From contig CAMDZW010000019.1 in assembly GCA_945911015.1 (NCBI GenBank), positions 1 through 64,000 of the forward strand: 64,000 nt of DNA, in the 5' to 3' direction. This stretch comes from an uncultured Propionibacteriaceae bacterium (GTDB lineage: Bacteria > Actinomycetota > Actinomycetes > Propionibacteriales > Propionibacteriaceae). The notes under the pieces are model-generated. The model saw only the letters and a program-made list of their open reading frames with translations, was not told the DNA's origin and searched no databases. The translations under genes and the position numbers were made by a program. Below, piece by piece: positions 44,846-53,503 of this stretch (position 1 is the stretch's first letter; the number at the start of each line of letters is the position of its first letter).

Positions 44846-45522
44846 GTCGATGTGACGGCTGTCGGGTCGAGGTCGAGGGGGATTGGTCGAGTTGCCCACT
44901 GTGCGGCACCCCGCTCGACACCGACCAGTCCGCGCCCGCTGCGGTCCCGGAGCCCTTTCCGGCCGTGCCGCTGGGGTACTCGCGCCGCCGTGTGTTCCGG
45001 GTGCTGTTCCTGACCTCGTTGGCAGTGATCGTCGGTTCCTTCATCGCCCAGCTGCTCTTCGTCCGCGACGCGGACGGGATCGGCGCAGCACGGTCGGTGT
45101 GGCTCGGTCTGTGCGCCATGTGGCTGGTGGCCATCATGGCGATCAGCAAACGGCACAACATCGCCAAGGGCACTGTCTGGCTGGTCGTGCTGATCGGCGG
45201 CGTGTGCGCCTACTGGGACTATCTGACCGGGTGGAACGGCTGGTCCCTGGACTGGGCGATCCCGATCGTGTGCGGTTGCTCGATCATTGCCCTGTTGATC
45301 ACGGTCCGTGTGATGCGGACCGAGGTCGGCGACCACATCCTCTACAGTGCGCTGACAGTTGCCCTCGGACTGGCCCCAGTTGGGTTCTTGTGGCTGGGCT
45401 GGCTGTCGCGGCCGATCCCGTCGGTCGCCTGCGGCATCGTCGCCGTCCTGGCCTTGGCCTTCCTGCAGGTCGCTCGCGGCCGGCCGGTCCGCACCGAGTT
45501 GGCCAAGCGCCTACACCTGTGA
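44842..45522 (+). CDS. DUF6320-like zinc-ribbon membrane protein
   Basis: 226 residues from GTG 44842 (GTGA overlap). A zinc ribbon opens the protein (Cys4, Cys7, Cys18, Cys21), followed by six or more membrane helices (for example [51 protein letters not shown]). This matches DUF6320, seen beside alcohol acyltransferase and esterase genes in several Gram-positives. It probably helps present or export a lipid-like product, but that is inference from linkage. Confidence 0.8.
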   Translation: MSRCDGCRVEVEGDWSSCPLCGTPLDTDQSAPAAVPEPFPAVPLGYSRRRVFRVLFLTSLAVIVGSFIAQLLFVRDADGIGAARSVWLGLCAMWLVAIMAISKRHNIAKGTVWLVVLIGGVCAYWDYLTGWNGWSLDWAIPIVCGCSIIALLITVRVMRTEVGDHILYSALTVALGLAPVGFLWLGWLSRPIPSVACGIVAVLALAFLQVARGRPVRTELAKRLHL

Positions 45523-45551
45523 GTCGACACGACTGCGGTACCTTTCCTGAC

Positions 45552-45893
45552 ATGAGCCGCATCTTCACCACCAGCTTCGCCTCCGTCTACCCGCACTACG
45601 TGACCAAGGCTGAGAAGAAGGGCCGCACCGAGGCCGAGGTGCGGCAGGCCATCTGCTGGCTCACCGGCTATGACGAGGCGTCACTCGATCAGCATCTGGC
45701 TGGCGAGACCACCTTCGAGGACTTCTTCGCCGGCGCCACGCTCCACCCGAACTCAGCGCTGATCACCGGTTCGGTCTGCGGAGTGAAGGTGCAGGAGGTC
45801 GAGGATCCGCTGATGCGTCAGATCCGATTCCTGGACAAGCTCATCGACGAGATTGCCAAGGGACGACCGATGGAGAAGGTGCTGCGCAGCTGA
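45552..45893 (+). CDS. DUF2200 family protein
   Basis: 113 residues from ATG 45552. [87 protein letters not shown] match DUF2200 over the full length. The family is small, cytoplasmic, widespread and of unknown function. The stop abuts the stop of the IclR gene with no gap. Confidence 0.9.
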   Translation: MSRIFTTSFASVYPHYVTKAEKKGRTEAEVRQAICWLTGYDEASLDQHLAGETTFEDFFAGATLHPNSALITGSVCGVKVQEVEDPLMRQIRFLDKLIDEIAKGRPMEKVLRS

Positions 45894-46640
45894 TCAGCCA
45901 AGTGCAGCTTCGACGAGTTGGCGGCATTCGTGGAGCAGCACCCGGATGGTTTCAGTCGAATGCACATCGCTGGGGCCGGCGAGCGACAGCGCCAAGGGAT
46001 GCCCCTCGTGGTCGGGCATACGGATGGCGGCCGTGACATGACCGGTGTCGGCCCAGTTGCGCAACACGATGGTGCCACGACGATGATGTTTCTCTGCTTG
46101 GGACAGCACATCGGCCTCAGTCGCGGCAACATTGCGGGTCGGCCGGGCCCAGCCGAACCGTTCGCGGGAGGCGGCCAGTTCCCGTACCGCATCCTCAGGT
46201 CTCAGCTCGAGCATGAACAGCAGGCCGGGCGAAGACAGGTGGAGCGGATAGTCGGCGCCATCGAAGACCTGGCGCCCCCGGTTGTTCGCGGTCCGGTCGA
46301 TGTAGAGCAGCTTCGACCGCCACAGAACACTGAGTCGTACGTTCAGCGGATCGACCAGGACGGCGCAACGCTCGAGCGCGGTCTGCGGGTCAGTGACCAC
46401 GGAGAAGTGGCGGGCCGCATCCATCCCGAGCGCCATCAGACCGAAGTCGGGACTGAACTCGCGGAAGCTGACCCGACGCACATATCCGGCTTCGATGAGC
46501 GAGCCGAGGATCCGGGACGCCGTGGTCTGGTGGATGCCACAGCGGTGAGCCACCTCGGTCGCAGTGAGCGGCCCGGCGGCCTGGACCAGGACATTGAGCA
46601 CGGTGAGCCCCCGCGTCAACGACTGCGATTCCCGGGGCAT
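45894..46640 (-). CDS. IclR-family transcriptional regulator
   Basis: 248 residues from ATG 46640. HTH: RGLTVLNVLVQAAGPLTATEVAHRCGIHQTTASRILGSLIEAGYVRR. The ligand domain follows the IclR plan (RTANNRGRQVFDGADYPLHLSSPGLLFML; GTIVLRNWADTGHVTAAIRM). IclR proteins sense small acids and sugars from plant or aromatic matter. It is divergent from the beta-propeller-like gene at 46811, with a 21-base inverted repeat (46680-46700) between. Confidence 0.9.
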   Translation of the reverse strand: MPRESQSLTRGLTVLNVLVQAAGPLTATEVAHRCGIHQTTASRILGSLIEAGYVRRVSFREFSPDFGLMALGMDAARHFSVVTDPQTALERCAVLVDPLNVRLSVLWRSKLLYIDRTANNRGRQVFDGADYPLHLSSPGLLFMLELRPEDAVRELAASRERFGWARPTRNVAATEADVLSQAEKHHRRGTIVLRNWADTGHVTAAIRMPDHEGHPLALSLAGPSDVHSTETIRVLLHECRQLVEAALG

Positions 46641-46679
46641 GGCGGTGACCCTATGCCTATGACTCCGACTTCGCACCAC

Positions 46680-46700
46680 ACCATGCCGTTATGGCATGGT
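46680..46700. promoter_or_regulatory. Candidate IclR operator, ACCATGCC-N5-GGCATGGT
   Basis: A perfect 8+5+8 inverted repeat in the 170 bases between the IclR gene and the divergent propeller-like gene. IclR-family operators are commonly imperfect palindromes of about this size in the shared promoter. It is the strongest inverted repeat in the region. Confidence 0.7.
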
Positions 46701-46810
46701 CGGCACCCACTTGCTGCCCGTACAGCATTGTCGGTGGTAACGCTGCCGAGGACCACGCCAGACTGCTCCCGGCGCACCGACGCCATGACCCTTTGCAAGG
46801 AGCACAGATC

Positions 46811-48181
46811 GTGACCAATCAGCCGACCGTGATCAGCGGCGTCATCCCCAGCTTGGCCGTCAAGGCCGAGCACACTCCCCGATCGGAGACCGGCATCGGC
46901 GCCCTGATGCCGTGGGCCGACCGCCTGTGGTTCGTCACCTATGTGGCGCACAAGGCCCGCTCGGGCAATGGGACGGGTCTGTTCAGCATCGACGACGACC
47001 TGACCGTCACCAAACATCCCGAGAGTGTGGTCGGCACCTACGCCAACCGGTTCATCCACAAGCAGACCTCTCAACTGTTCATCGGCCCGCATGTCATCAG
47101 CACCACCGGCGAGGTCACCACCATCGCCGAGCTCGTCGACATCCGGATCACCGCAACAACCGCCCACCTCACCGATCCGGAGAACAAGGTCTATTCCCTC
47201 GGCATGGAGGGCGAACTCTTCGAGATCGATGTCCACACCCTTCAGGCGACCCAGATCGCCGACCTGCTCGAGGAATTGGACGTTCGCGGCTATCCGCATT
47301 TCAAGGATGCAGTGACCCGCAACGGCCGGCTGGTGGTGGTCAACAACTCCTACTTCCACGACGACTTCACCAAGGGGTCCAGCGATGGCCGGCTGGCCGA
47401 GTGGGACGGACAGACCTGGACGATCCTGGCCCGGACCCAGTTCAACACCATGGCGACCGCCAATGGCATGGGTGAGGCTCTGTTCGCGGTCGGCCAGGAC
47501 CGGGCCTCGGCACTGTTGCATGTCCATCTGCCCAGCACGGGTTGGCAGGTCTACCGGTTGCCGAAGTCGACCCACACCCAGGACCATGCGTTCACCACCG
47601 AGTGGCCGCGCATCCGCGAGGTCGAGTCCGAACGGCTGCTGCTGGACGCCTCGGGCATGTTCTACGAGCTGCCACCGATGACCTACGGGGACGCGGTCTG
47701 GGGTGTCCGGCCGATCGCCTCCCACCTGCGGATCGTCGGCGACTTCTGCTCGTGGAACGGCCTGCTCGTCATGGCCGGCGACCAGACCACCCCACTGCAC
47801 GAGAACAACCCGGTCGGCGGCCAGCCACAGGCCGGACTGTGGTTCGGCAAGACCGATGATCTGTGGTCGTGGGGCAAGCCTCAAGGCTGGGGCGGCCCGT
47901 GGTGGGAGACTGCAGTCGAGGCAGACGACCCGTCCGATCCGTTCCTGATGACCGGCTTCGAGCACAAATGCCTCCACCTGCGACATGACGGCGTCCGACC
48001 GGTAACCTTCACCATCGAGATCGACTTCACCGGCACCGGCCAGTGGAACACCTATCGCACCGTCACCGTCGAAGCCGGCGGCTACGAAGCCTTCGTCTTC
48101 CCGACCGGTTTCAGTGCCCACTGGGTGCGCCTGCGCGCCGACCAGGCCTGCACCGCGACCGGACAGTTCACCTACACCTGA
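46811..48181 (+). CDS. Uncharacterised protein, probable beta-propeller with C-terminal sheet domain
   Basis: 456 residues from GTG 46811, with AAGGAG eight bases upstream. No signal peptide or membrane helix, so cytoplasmic. Repeated motifs end in Trp/Tyr-rich strands ([77 protein letters not shown]), which looks like a beta-propeller; the last 90 residues ([32 protein letters not shown]) form a separate sheet domain. I do not recognise the family. The IclR partner and operator suggest induction by a carbon source. Confidence 0.65.
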   Translation: MTNQPTVISGVIPSLAVKAEHTPRSETGIGALMPWADRLWFVTYVAHKARSGNGTGLFSIDDDLTVTKHPESVVGTYANRFIHKQTSQLFIGPHVISTTGEVTTIAELVDIRITATTAHLTDPENKVYSLGMEGELFEIDVHTLQATQIADLLEELDVRGYPHFKDAVTRNGRLVVVNNSYFHDDFTKGSSDGRLAEWDGQTWTILARTQFNTMATANGMGEALFAVGQDRASALLHVHLPSTGWQVYRLPKSTHTQDHAFTTEWPRIREVESERLLLDASGMFYELPPMTYGDAVWGVRPIASHLRIVGDFCSWNGLLVMAGDQTTPLHENNPVGGQPQAGLWFGKTDDLWSWGKPQGWGGPWWETAVEADDPSDPFLMTGFEHKCLHLRHDGVRPVTFTIEIDFTGTGQWNTYRTVTVEAGGYEAFVFPTGFSAHWVRLRADQACTATGQFTYT

Positions 48182-48248
48182 TCACCTGTCATTTGATCGC
48201 GATGACCCCGGTGTGGAACTCAGCAACAGGGGGCGAGATGATCAGACG

Positions 48249-49244
<996 letters not shown>

Positions 49245-49250
49245 GGCAGG

Positions 49251-50285
49251 TCAGCGACGGCGGGCGGCGACGGCCAGCCCTGGTGAGAGGTAACCGGTGT
49301 CGCCAGCGCTCAGGGTGATGCCGGGCGGGACAATCTCGTCGATCCGGTCCAGTGTGGCGTCGTCGAGTGCCAGGGTTGCGGCCGGCAGCTGCGACTCAAG
49401 ATGCTCCATCGTGCGTGGGCCGATGATGGCGGTGCTGACCCCGGGGTGGCGCAATACGAAGGCAATGGCCAGCTGGACCAGCGGGATGCCGATCTCGTCA
49501 GCGAGTTGGGCCAGTTCCTCGGCGGCATCCAGCTTGGCCCGGTTGCCCGGGATCGACAAGTCGTAGCGGGCCGGGAGCCGACTGCTGCGGGTCGAGGTCG
49601 GCACTTCAGAACCCTTGCGGTACCTCCCGCTCAGCCAGCCGCCGGCCAGCGGGCTCCAGGTGAGGGTGCCCATCCCGTACCGCTGGGTGGTCGCGAGCAC
49701 CTCAGTCTCGATGCCTCGGGCGAGGATCGAGTACGGGGGTTGCTCGGTCACGAAACGGACGGTGTTGCGCCGCTGCGCCGCCCACTGTGCTTCGACGATC
49801 CGTGATGGCTGGTAGGTCGAGGAACCGATGTAGCGCACCTTGCCCTGTCGGACGAGATCGTCCAATGCGGCAAGGGTTTCCTCCACATCGGCATGCTCAT
49901 CCTGGCGGTGCATCTGGTAGAGGTCGATGTGATCGGTCTGCAGCCGCCGCAACGAATCCTCGACAGCCCTCATGATCCAACGGCGCGACCCGCCCCGCTT
50001 GTTGGTCTCAGTGCCGTTGAAGAATTTGGTGGCCACGATGGTGTCGTCGCGTCTGCCGTTGCGTTTGAGCGCTTCCCCGACGATGACTTCGGACTCCCCC
50101 GCGGAGTAGACATCAGCGGTGTCGATCACGTTGATGCCAGCATCGAGCGCCCGGTCGATGATCCGGTACGAGTCCTCGTGATCGGTGTTGCCCCAGGCTC
50201 CGAACATCATTGCGCCGAGGGTGAGCCGAGACACCTCGACACCCGTGCGGCCGAGGTGAGTGGTGGGCATGGTCGCTTCGCTCAT
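49251..50285 (-). CDS. Aldo/keto reductase
   Basis: 344 residues from ATG 50285 (ATG 50270 also possible). The catalytic tetrad can be read: Asp and Tyr in NVIDTADVYSAGESE, Lys in IVATKFFN, His in LYQMHRQDEHAD. TLTWSPLAGGWLSGRYR and VSTAIIGPRTMEHLES are the NADPH-binding region of the AKR11/12-like group. It reduces aldehydes or ketones with NADPH; substrate unknown. Convergent with the LLM gene, six bases apart. Confidence 0.93.
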   Translation of the reverse strand: MSEATMPTTHLGRTGVEVSRLTLGAMMFGAWGNTDHEDSYRIIDRALDAGINVIDTADVYSAGESEVIVGEALKRNGRRDDTIVATKFFNGTETNKRGGSRRWIMRAVEDSLRRLQTDHIDLYQMHRQDEHADVEETLAALDDLVRQGKVRYIGSSTYQPSRIVEAQWAAQRRNTVRFVTEQPPYSILARGIETEVLATTQRYGMGTLTWSPLAGGWLSGRYRKGSEVPTSTRSSRLPARYDLSIPGNRAKLDAAEELAQLADEIGIPLVQLAIAFVLRHPGVSTAIIGPRTMEHLESQLPAATLALDDATLDRIDEIVPPGITLSAGDTGYLSPGLAVAARRR

Positions 50286-50407
50286 GTCGGCGAATCTACC
50301 CCTGGCGGGGCGATCGCCTTCAGACTGCTGGGCCGCCGGTGCTGGCTGTGGGAGTCCGGCGCATCCACTGGCCGATCCTGTCAGACCCGGCTGGCAGCGT
50401 GGGTCGC

Positions 50408-50650
50408 ATGACCACGATGACCACCGACACCGTCCATCACCTGTACGTCCGCCCGGGCGACCTGATGCCGTACTGCGGGGTGACACCGGGCCGCAACGAG
50501 CGGACCGGCGACTGGCACACCGGCCACGACAAGGACACCCTGCTGATGTGTCTGAGTTTCGGCCTGCCGTGCTGCATCACCTGCCTGTCGACGGACGCGC
50601 TGGGAGGTGATGCGGCCAGGCAGCCCTGCCGCTCATCAGTTCAGGGCTGA
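50408..50650 (+). CDS. Small Cys/His-containing protein
   Basis: 80 residues from ATG 50408. VHHLYVRPGDLMPYCGVTPGRNERTGDWHTGHDKDTLLMCLSFGLPCCITC has five Cys and several His that could form a zinc site (C-x-x-C at the end). It is divergent from the aldo/keto reductase gene and ends 43 bases before the exporter start. I do not recognise the family; codon use supports coding but there is no strong ribosome site. Confidence 0.5.
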   Translation: MTTMTTDTVHHLYVRPGDLMPYCGVTPGRNERTGDWHTGHDKDTLLMCLSFGLPCCITCLSTDALGGDAARQPCRSSVQG

Positions 50651-50693
50651 GACCGCACGCCCCTCCCGTACGGGGTTGTGGTTGCCTTTCGTC

Positions 50694-52136
50694 GTGGCCG
50701 AACCTCTCATCACCACTCGATCGGTCGGACTGCGGTCCGCGCGTGGACCGATCCTGCTCAGCATCATGCTCAGCAACGGCCTGGTGGCGATTGACTCGAC
50801 CATCCTGGCGACCGCGGTGCCTTCAGTTGTGGCAGACCTGGGCGGGTTCAACCAGTTCCCGTGGCTGTTCTCGATCTACTTGCTGGCCCAAGCGGTGACC
50901 GTGCCCATCTACGGCAAGTTGTCCGACATGGTCGGCCGCAAACCGATCATGTTGCTCGGAGTGAGTCTGTTCCTGCTCGGGTCGGTGCTGGCCGGGTTGG
51001 CGTGGGACATGCCGAGCCTGATCGTCTTTCGTGCTGTCCAGGGCCTCGGCGCCGGCGCGATCCAACCGACCGGTATGACGATCGCCGGCGACATCTACAC
51101 CCTCGCCGAGCGGGCCAAGGTGCAAGGTCACCTGGCGAGCGTGTGGGCCATCTCGGCCATCGTCGGCCCGACTCTGGGAGGCCTGTTCGTCGACTTCCTC
51201 AACTGGCGTTGGATCTTCTACGTCAACGTCCCGCTCGGCGCGGTGGCGATGATCTTCATCATCACCCGATACAAGGAGTCCCATCCCCGCGAACCACACC
51301 GCCTCGACGTGGCCGGAGCCGCACTGCTCGCCGTGGGCGGCAGTCTGCTGATCCTGGGACTGCTCGAAGGCGGAGTCCTGTGGCCGTGGTTGTCGACCCC
51401 GAGCCTTGCTGTCCTGGGCACGGGTCTGGCCGCCCTGGTGGCTCTGGTGGTCGTTGAGCGGAGGGCGGCCGAACCCGTACTGCCGGGGTGGATCTTCTCC
51501 TCCCGTCTGCTCAACGCGACCAATGTGGTCAGTCTGGTCGGGGGTGTGGTTGTGCTCGGGCTGACCACCTACATCCCTTTGTACGCACAGAATGTGCTGC
51601 ACCACACGGCGCTGGTCGCCGGGTTCGCGTTGGCAGCGATGACGATCGGCTGGCCGATCGCCGCGTCACAGGTCGGGCGGCTCTACCTGAGATTCGGATT
51701 CCGTACGACGGCCACGATCGGTGGATCTGTGGTGACGGCGGGGGCCCTGCTGTTGACCCAGGTCCGGCCGGAGAGCTCGGTCTGGTTCCTGGGCATCGTC
51801 TGTTTCGTGATCGGGCTGGGCATGGGCACCACCGTGTCGCCGTCGCTGATCGCAGCACAGAGCGCCTATCCGCGGGCGACCCGGGGCACCGTGACCGGAG
51901 TGGCGATGTTTGCCCGCTCTGTCGGTAGCGCAGTCGGAGTTGCGGTCTTCGGCACCATCGTCAATGCGGTGTTGCTGGCCCGGTTGGGCCCCAACCACAC
52001 CGATGCCGAGAGTGCCGCGGCCGAGGTGCTCGACCCGGCCCTGCACCGAGTGTTCATCGCAGCCGCAGTGGCCGCCGTGGTGATGCTGACTGCGGCGTTG
52101 TGGATCCCGAAGAAGGTCGAGCCCGCCCAGGACTGA
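50694..52136 (+). CDS. MFS drug exporter, DHA2 (EmrB/QacA-like)
   Basis: About 480 residues from GTG 50694, 14 predicted membrane helices. Motif A is GKLSDMVGRKPIMLLG, motif C-like GPTLGGLFVDFLNWRWIFYVNVPLG, and the first helix carries LVAIDSTILATAVPSVVADLGG, the D1 motif of DHA2 exporters. It uses the proton gradient to expel drugs or other hydrophobic compounds. The start is the least sure point: upstream GTG/ATG codons exist in frame as far as 50607. No local regulator. Confidence 0.9.
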   Translation: MAEPLITTRSVGLRSARGPILLSIMLSNGLVAIDSTILATAVPSVVADLGGFNQFPWLFSIYLLAQAVTVPIYGKLSDMVGRKPIMLLGVSLFLLGSVLAGLAWDMPSLIVFRAVQGLGAGAIQPTGMTIAGDIYTLAERAKVQGHLASVWAISAIVGPTLGGLFVDFLNWRWIFYVNVPLGAVAMIFIITRYKESHPREPHRLDVAGAALLAVGGSLLILGLLEGGVLWPWLSTPSLAVLGTGLAALVALVVVERRAAEPVLPGWIFSSRLLNATNVVSLVGGVVVLGLTTYIPLYAQNVLHHTALVAGFALAAMTIGWPIAASQVGRLYLRFGFRTTATIGGSVVTAGALLLTQVRPESSVWFLGIVCFVIGLGMGTTVSPSLIAAQSAYPRATRGTVTGVAMFARSVGSAVGVAVFGTIVNAVLLARLGPNHTDAESAAAEVLDPALHRVFIAAAVAAVVMLTAALWIPKKVEPAQD

Positions 52137-52156
52137 CGCTCAGGCGGAGGCGGGAG

Positions 52157-53017
52157 TCATCCCTGTGCTGTCAGATCGCGGAAGTATGCGCCCAACTCGT
52201 GGTCACCGAACCGCTCCCCGATCGCATCTTGTCCGAGTCCTTCGGCGAAGAACTCGGCGAGGGTCTCGGCACGTCCGCCGACCCGGCGGGCACACCACAC
52301 TCCGGCGGACACTGCCGTACGGGGAATCGTCACGATCCGGCATCGCCGTCCGACGGCAGCGGCGGCGAGCTCGGCAATCCCGCGGTAGGTCAACACGTCC
52401 GGGCCCCCGACATCCCAGATGCCGGTCTCGTCCAGCCGGTCGACGCAGTAACGGGCCAAGTCGGCCCCGTGGATCGGGGCCAACCGAACATGGCCGGGCG
52501 GGACGAGGATCAGGCCACGTCGGGCCATGTCCAGGAACTCCGACACATCGGAGAAGTATCCCGACGGATTGACGACCTGGTGCGTCACCGCAGATCGCTG
52601 CAGGGCTTGGGAAAACGCGGCCTTCGAGCGCAGGATCAGCGATTCGCCCTGGTCGGCGTGGAGCACGTTGACATACAGGAAGGAGCGGACCTGTTCGCGT
52701 TCGGCATCGGCCAGCAGCCCCAGATTGGCCCGGTAGTCGATGGCCCACGGGTCTGCCTGCTGACGGGTCACACCGAGCGCTGACACCACCCGATGCGCCC
52801 CACGGGTCACCCCTGCCACGAAAGCCGGGTCACTCACATCCCCTTCGCGCCACTCGGCGACCCCGACCAAGGCCGGGGCTCCGTGCGCACCGTCAGCTTC
52901 GGCACGGGCGCGGGACCGGACCACTGCCCGTACGGGATGACCGCGCGAGACCAGCTCCCGGACGAGGAAGCGTCCGGCGTAGCCGGTGGCACCTGCGACA
53001 ACGACAAGATCATCCAT
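52157..53017 (-). CDS. NAD(P)-binding atypical SDR (NmrA-like)
   Basis: 286 residues. GATGYAG at 9-15 is the glycine-rich dinucleotide-binding motif, followed by RELVSRGHPVRAVVRS. FLYVNVLHADQG and HQVVNPSGYFSDVSEF replace the usual YxxxK, as in NmrA/HSCARG-like and complex I assembly-type SDRs, which often sense NAD(P) rather than catalyse. Convergent with the exporter gene, 20 bases apart. Confidence 0.88.
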   Translation of the reverse strand: MDDLVVVAGATGYAGRFLVRELVSRGHPVRAVVRSRARAEADGAHGAPALVGVAEWREGDVSDPAFVAGVTRGAHRVVSALGVTRQQADPWAIDYRANLGLLADAEREQVRSFLYVNVLHADQGESLILRSKAAFSQALQRSAVTHQVVNPSGYFSDVSEFLDMARRGLILVPPGHVRLAPIHGADLARYCVDRLDETGIWDVGGPDVLTYRGIAELAAAAVGRRCRIVTIPRTAVSAGVWCARRVGGRAETLAEFFAEGLGQDAIGERFGDHELGAYFRDLTAQG

Positions 53018-53050
53018 GGAGGCGACGCTACGCCGCTCAGGGCGTGAAGG

Positions 53051-53380
53051 TCACTGCCTCACGACGGTGAGGATGACGACCGAGTCCTCCAGAGCATTCA
53101 GGCGGTGCCGCCGCTGCGGGATGACCAGGTGTTCGCCCTGCCGCAGCGGCCAGCTCTCGTCGCCGGCCACCAGTTCGACCCGGCCGCGCAACACCTGCAG
53201 GGTGGCCTCACCCGGATTCTCGTGGTCGGAGAGATCCTGACCCGCGATCAGCGCCAGCACAACTTGGCTGAGAGCACCGCCGGGGGCGCCGTGGAAGACA
53301 CGAGTGTCGCGGCCACTCGAAGCCGACGACGCATTACCCAGGAGTTCGTCGGCCAGGACGTTCAGATCGGTGGTGCTCAT
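53051..53380 (-). CDS. Small cupin-domain protein
   Basis: 109 residues from ATG 53380. HENPGEATLQVLRGRVELVAGDESWPLRQGEHLVIPQRRHRLNALEDSVVILTV contains both cupin strands (G-x5-H-x-H-like start degraded to DHENPGE, then P-x-G-x2-H-like QGEHLVIPQRRHR). A likely metal-binding or sensor protein. It lies 34 bases upstream of the SDR gene on the same strand, so an operon is possible. Confidence 0.85.
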   Translation of the reverse strand: MSTTDLNVLADELLGNASSASSGRDTRVFHGAPGGALSQVVLALIAGQDLSDHENPGEATLQVLRGRVELVAGDESWPLRQGEHLVIPQRRHRLNALEDSVVILTVVRQ

Positions 53381-53503
53381 GGCGACAATTTACCCGGATC
53401 ACTGGTGTAGAAACTGGCAGAGCGACAGATCCCGCCCAGGATGTGGCTGGTGCGGCGATCAGGGCTTGCAAGGCTGAGCGTGGGGTGACTGGCGGTCGCG
53501 GTC

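Noticed and set aside
46616..48121. 501-residue open frame on the minus strand
   Set aside because: Opposite the propeller-like gene, with no ribosome site; composition (Gly, Val, Asp, His) is typical of antisense shadow in this genome.
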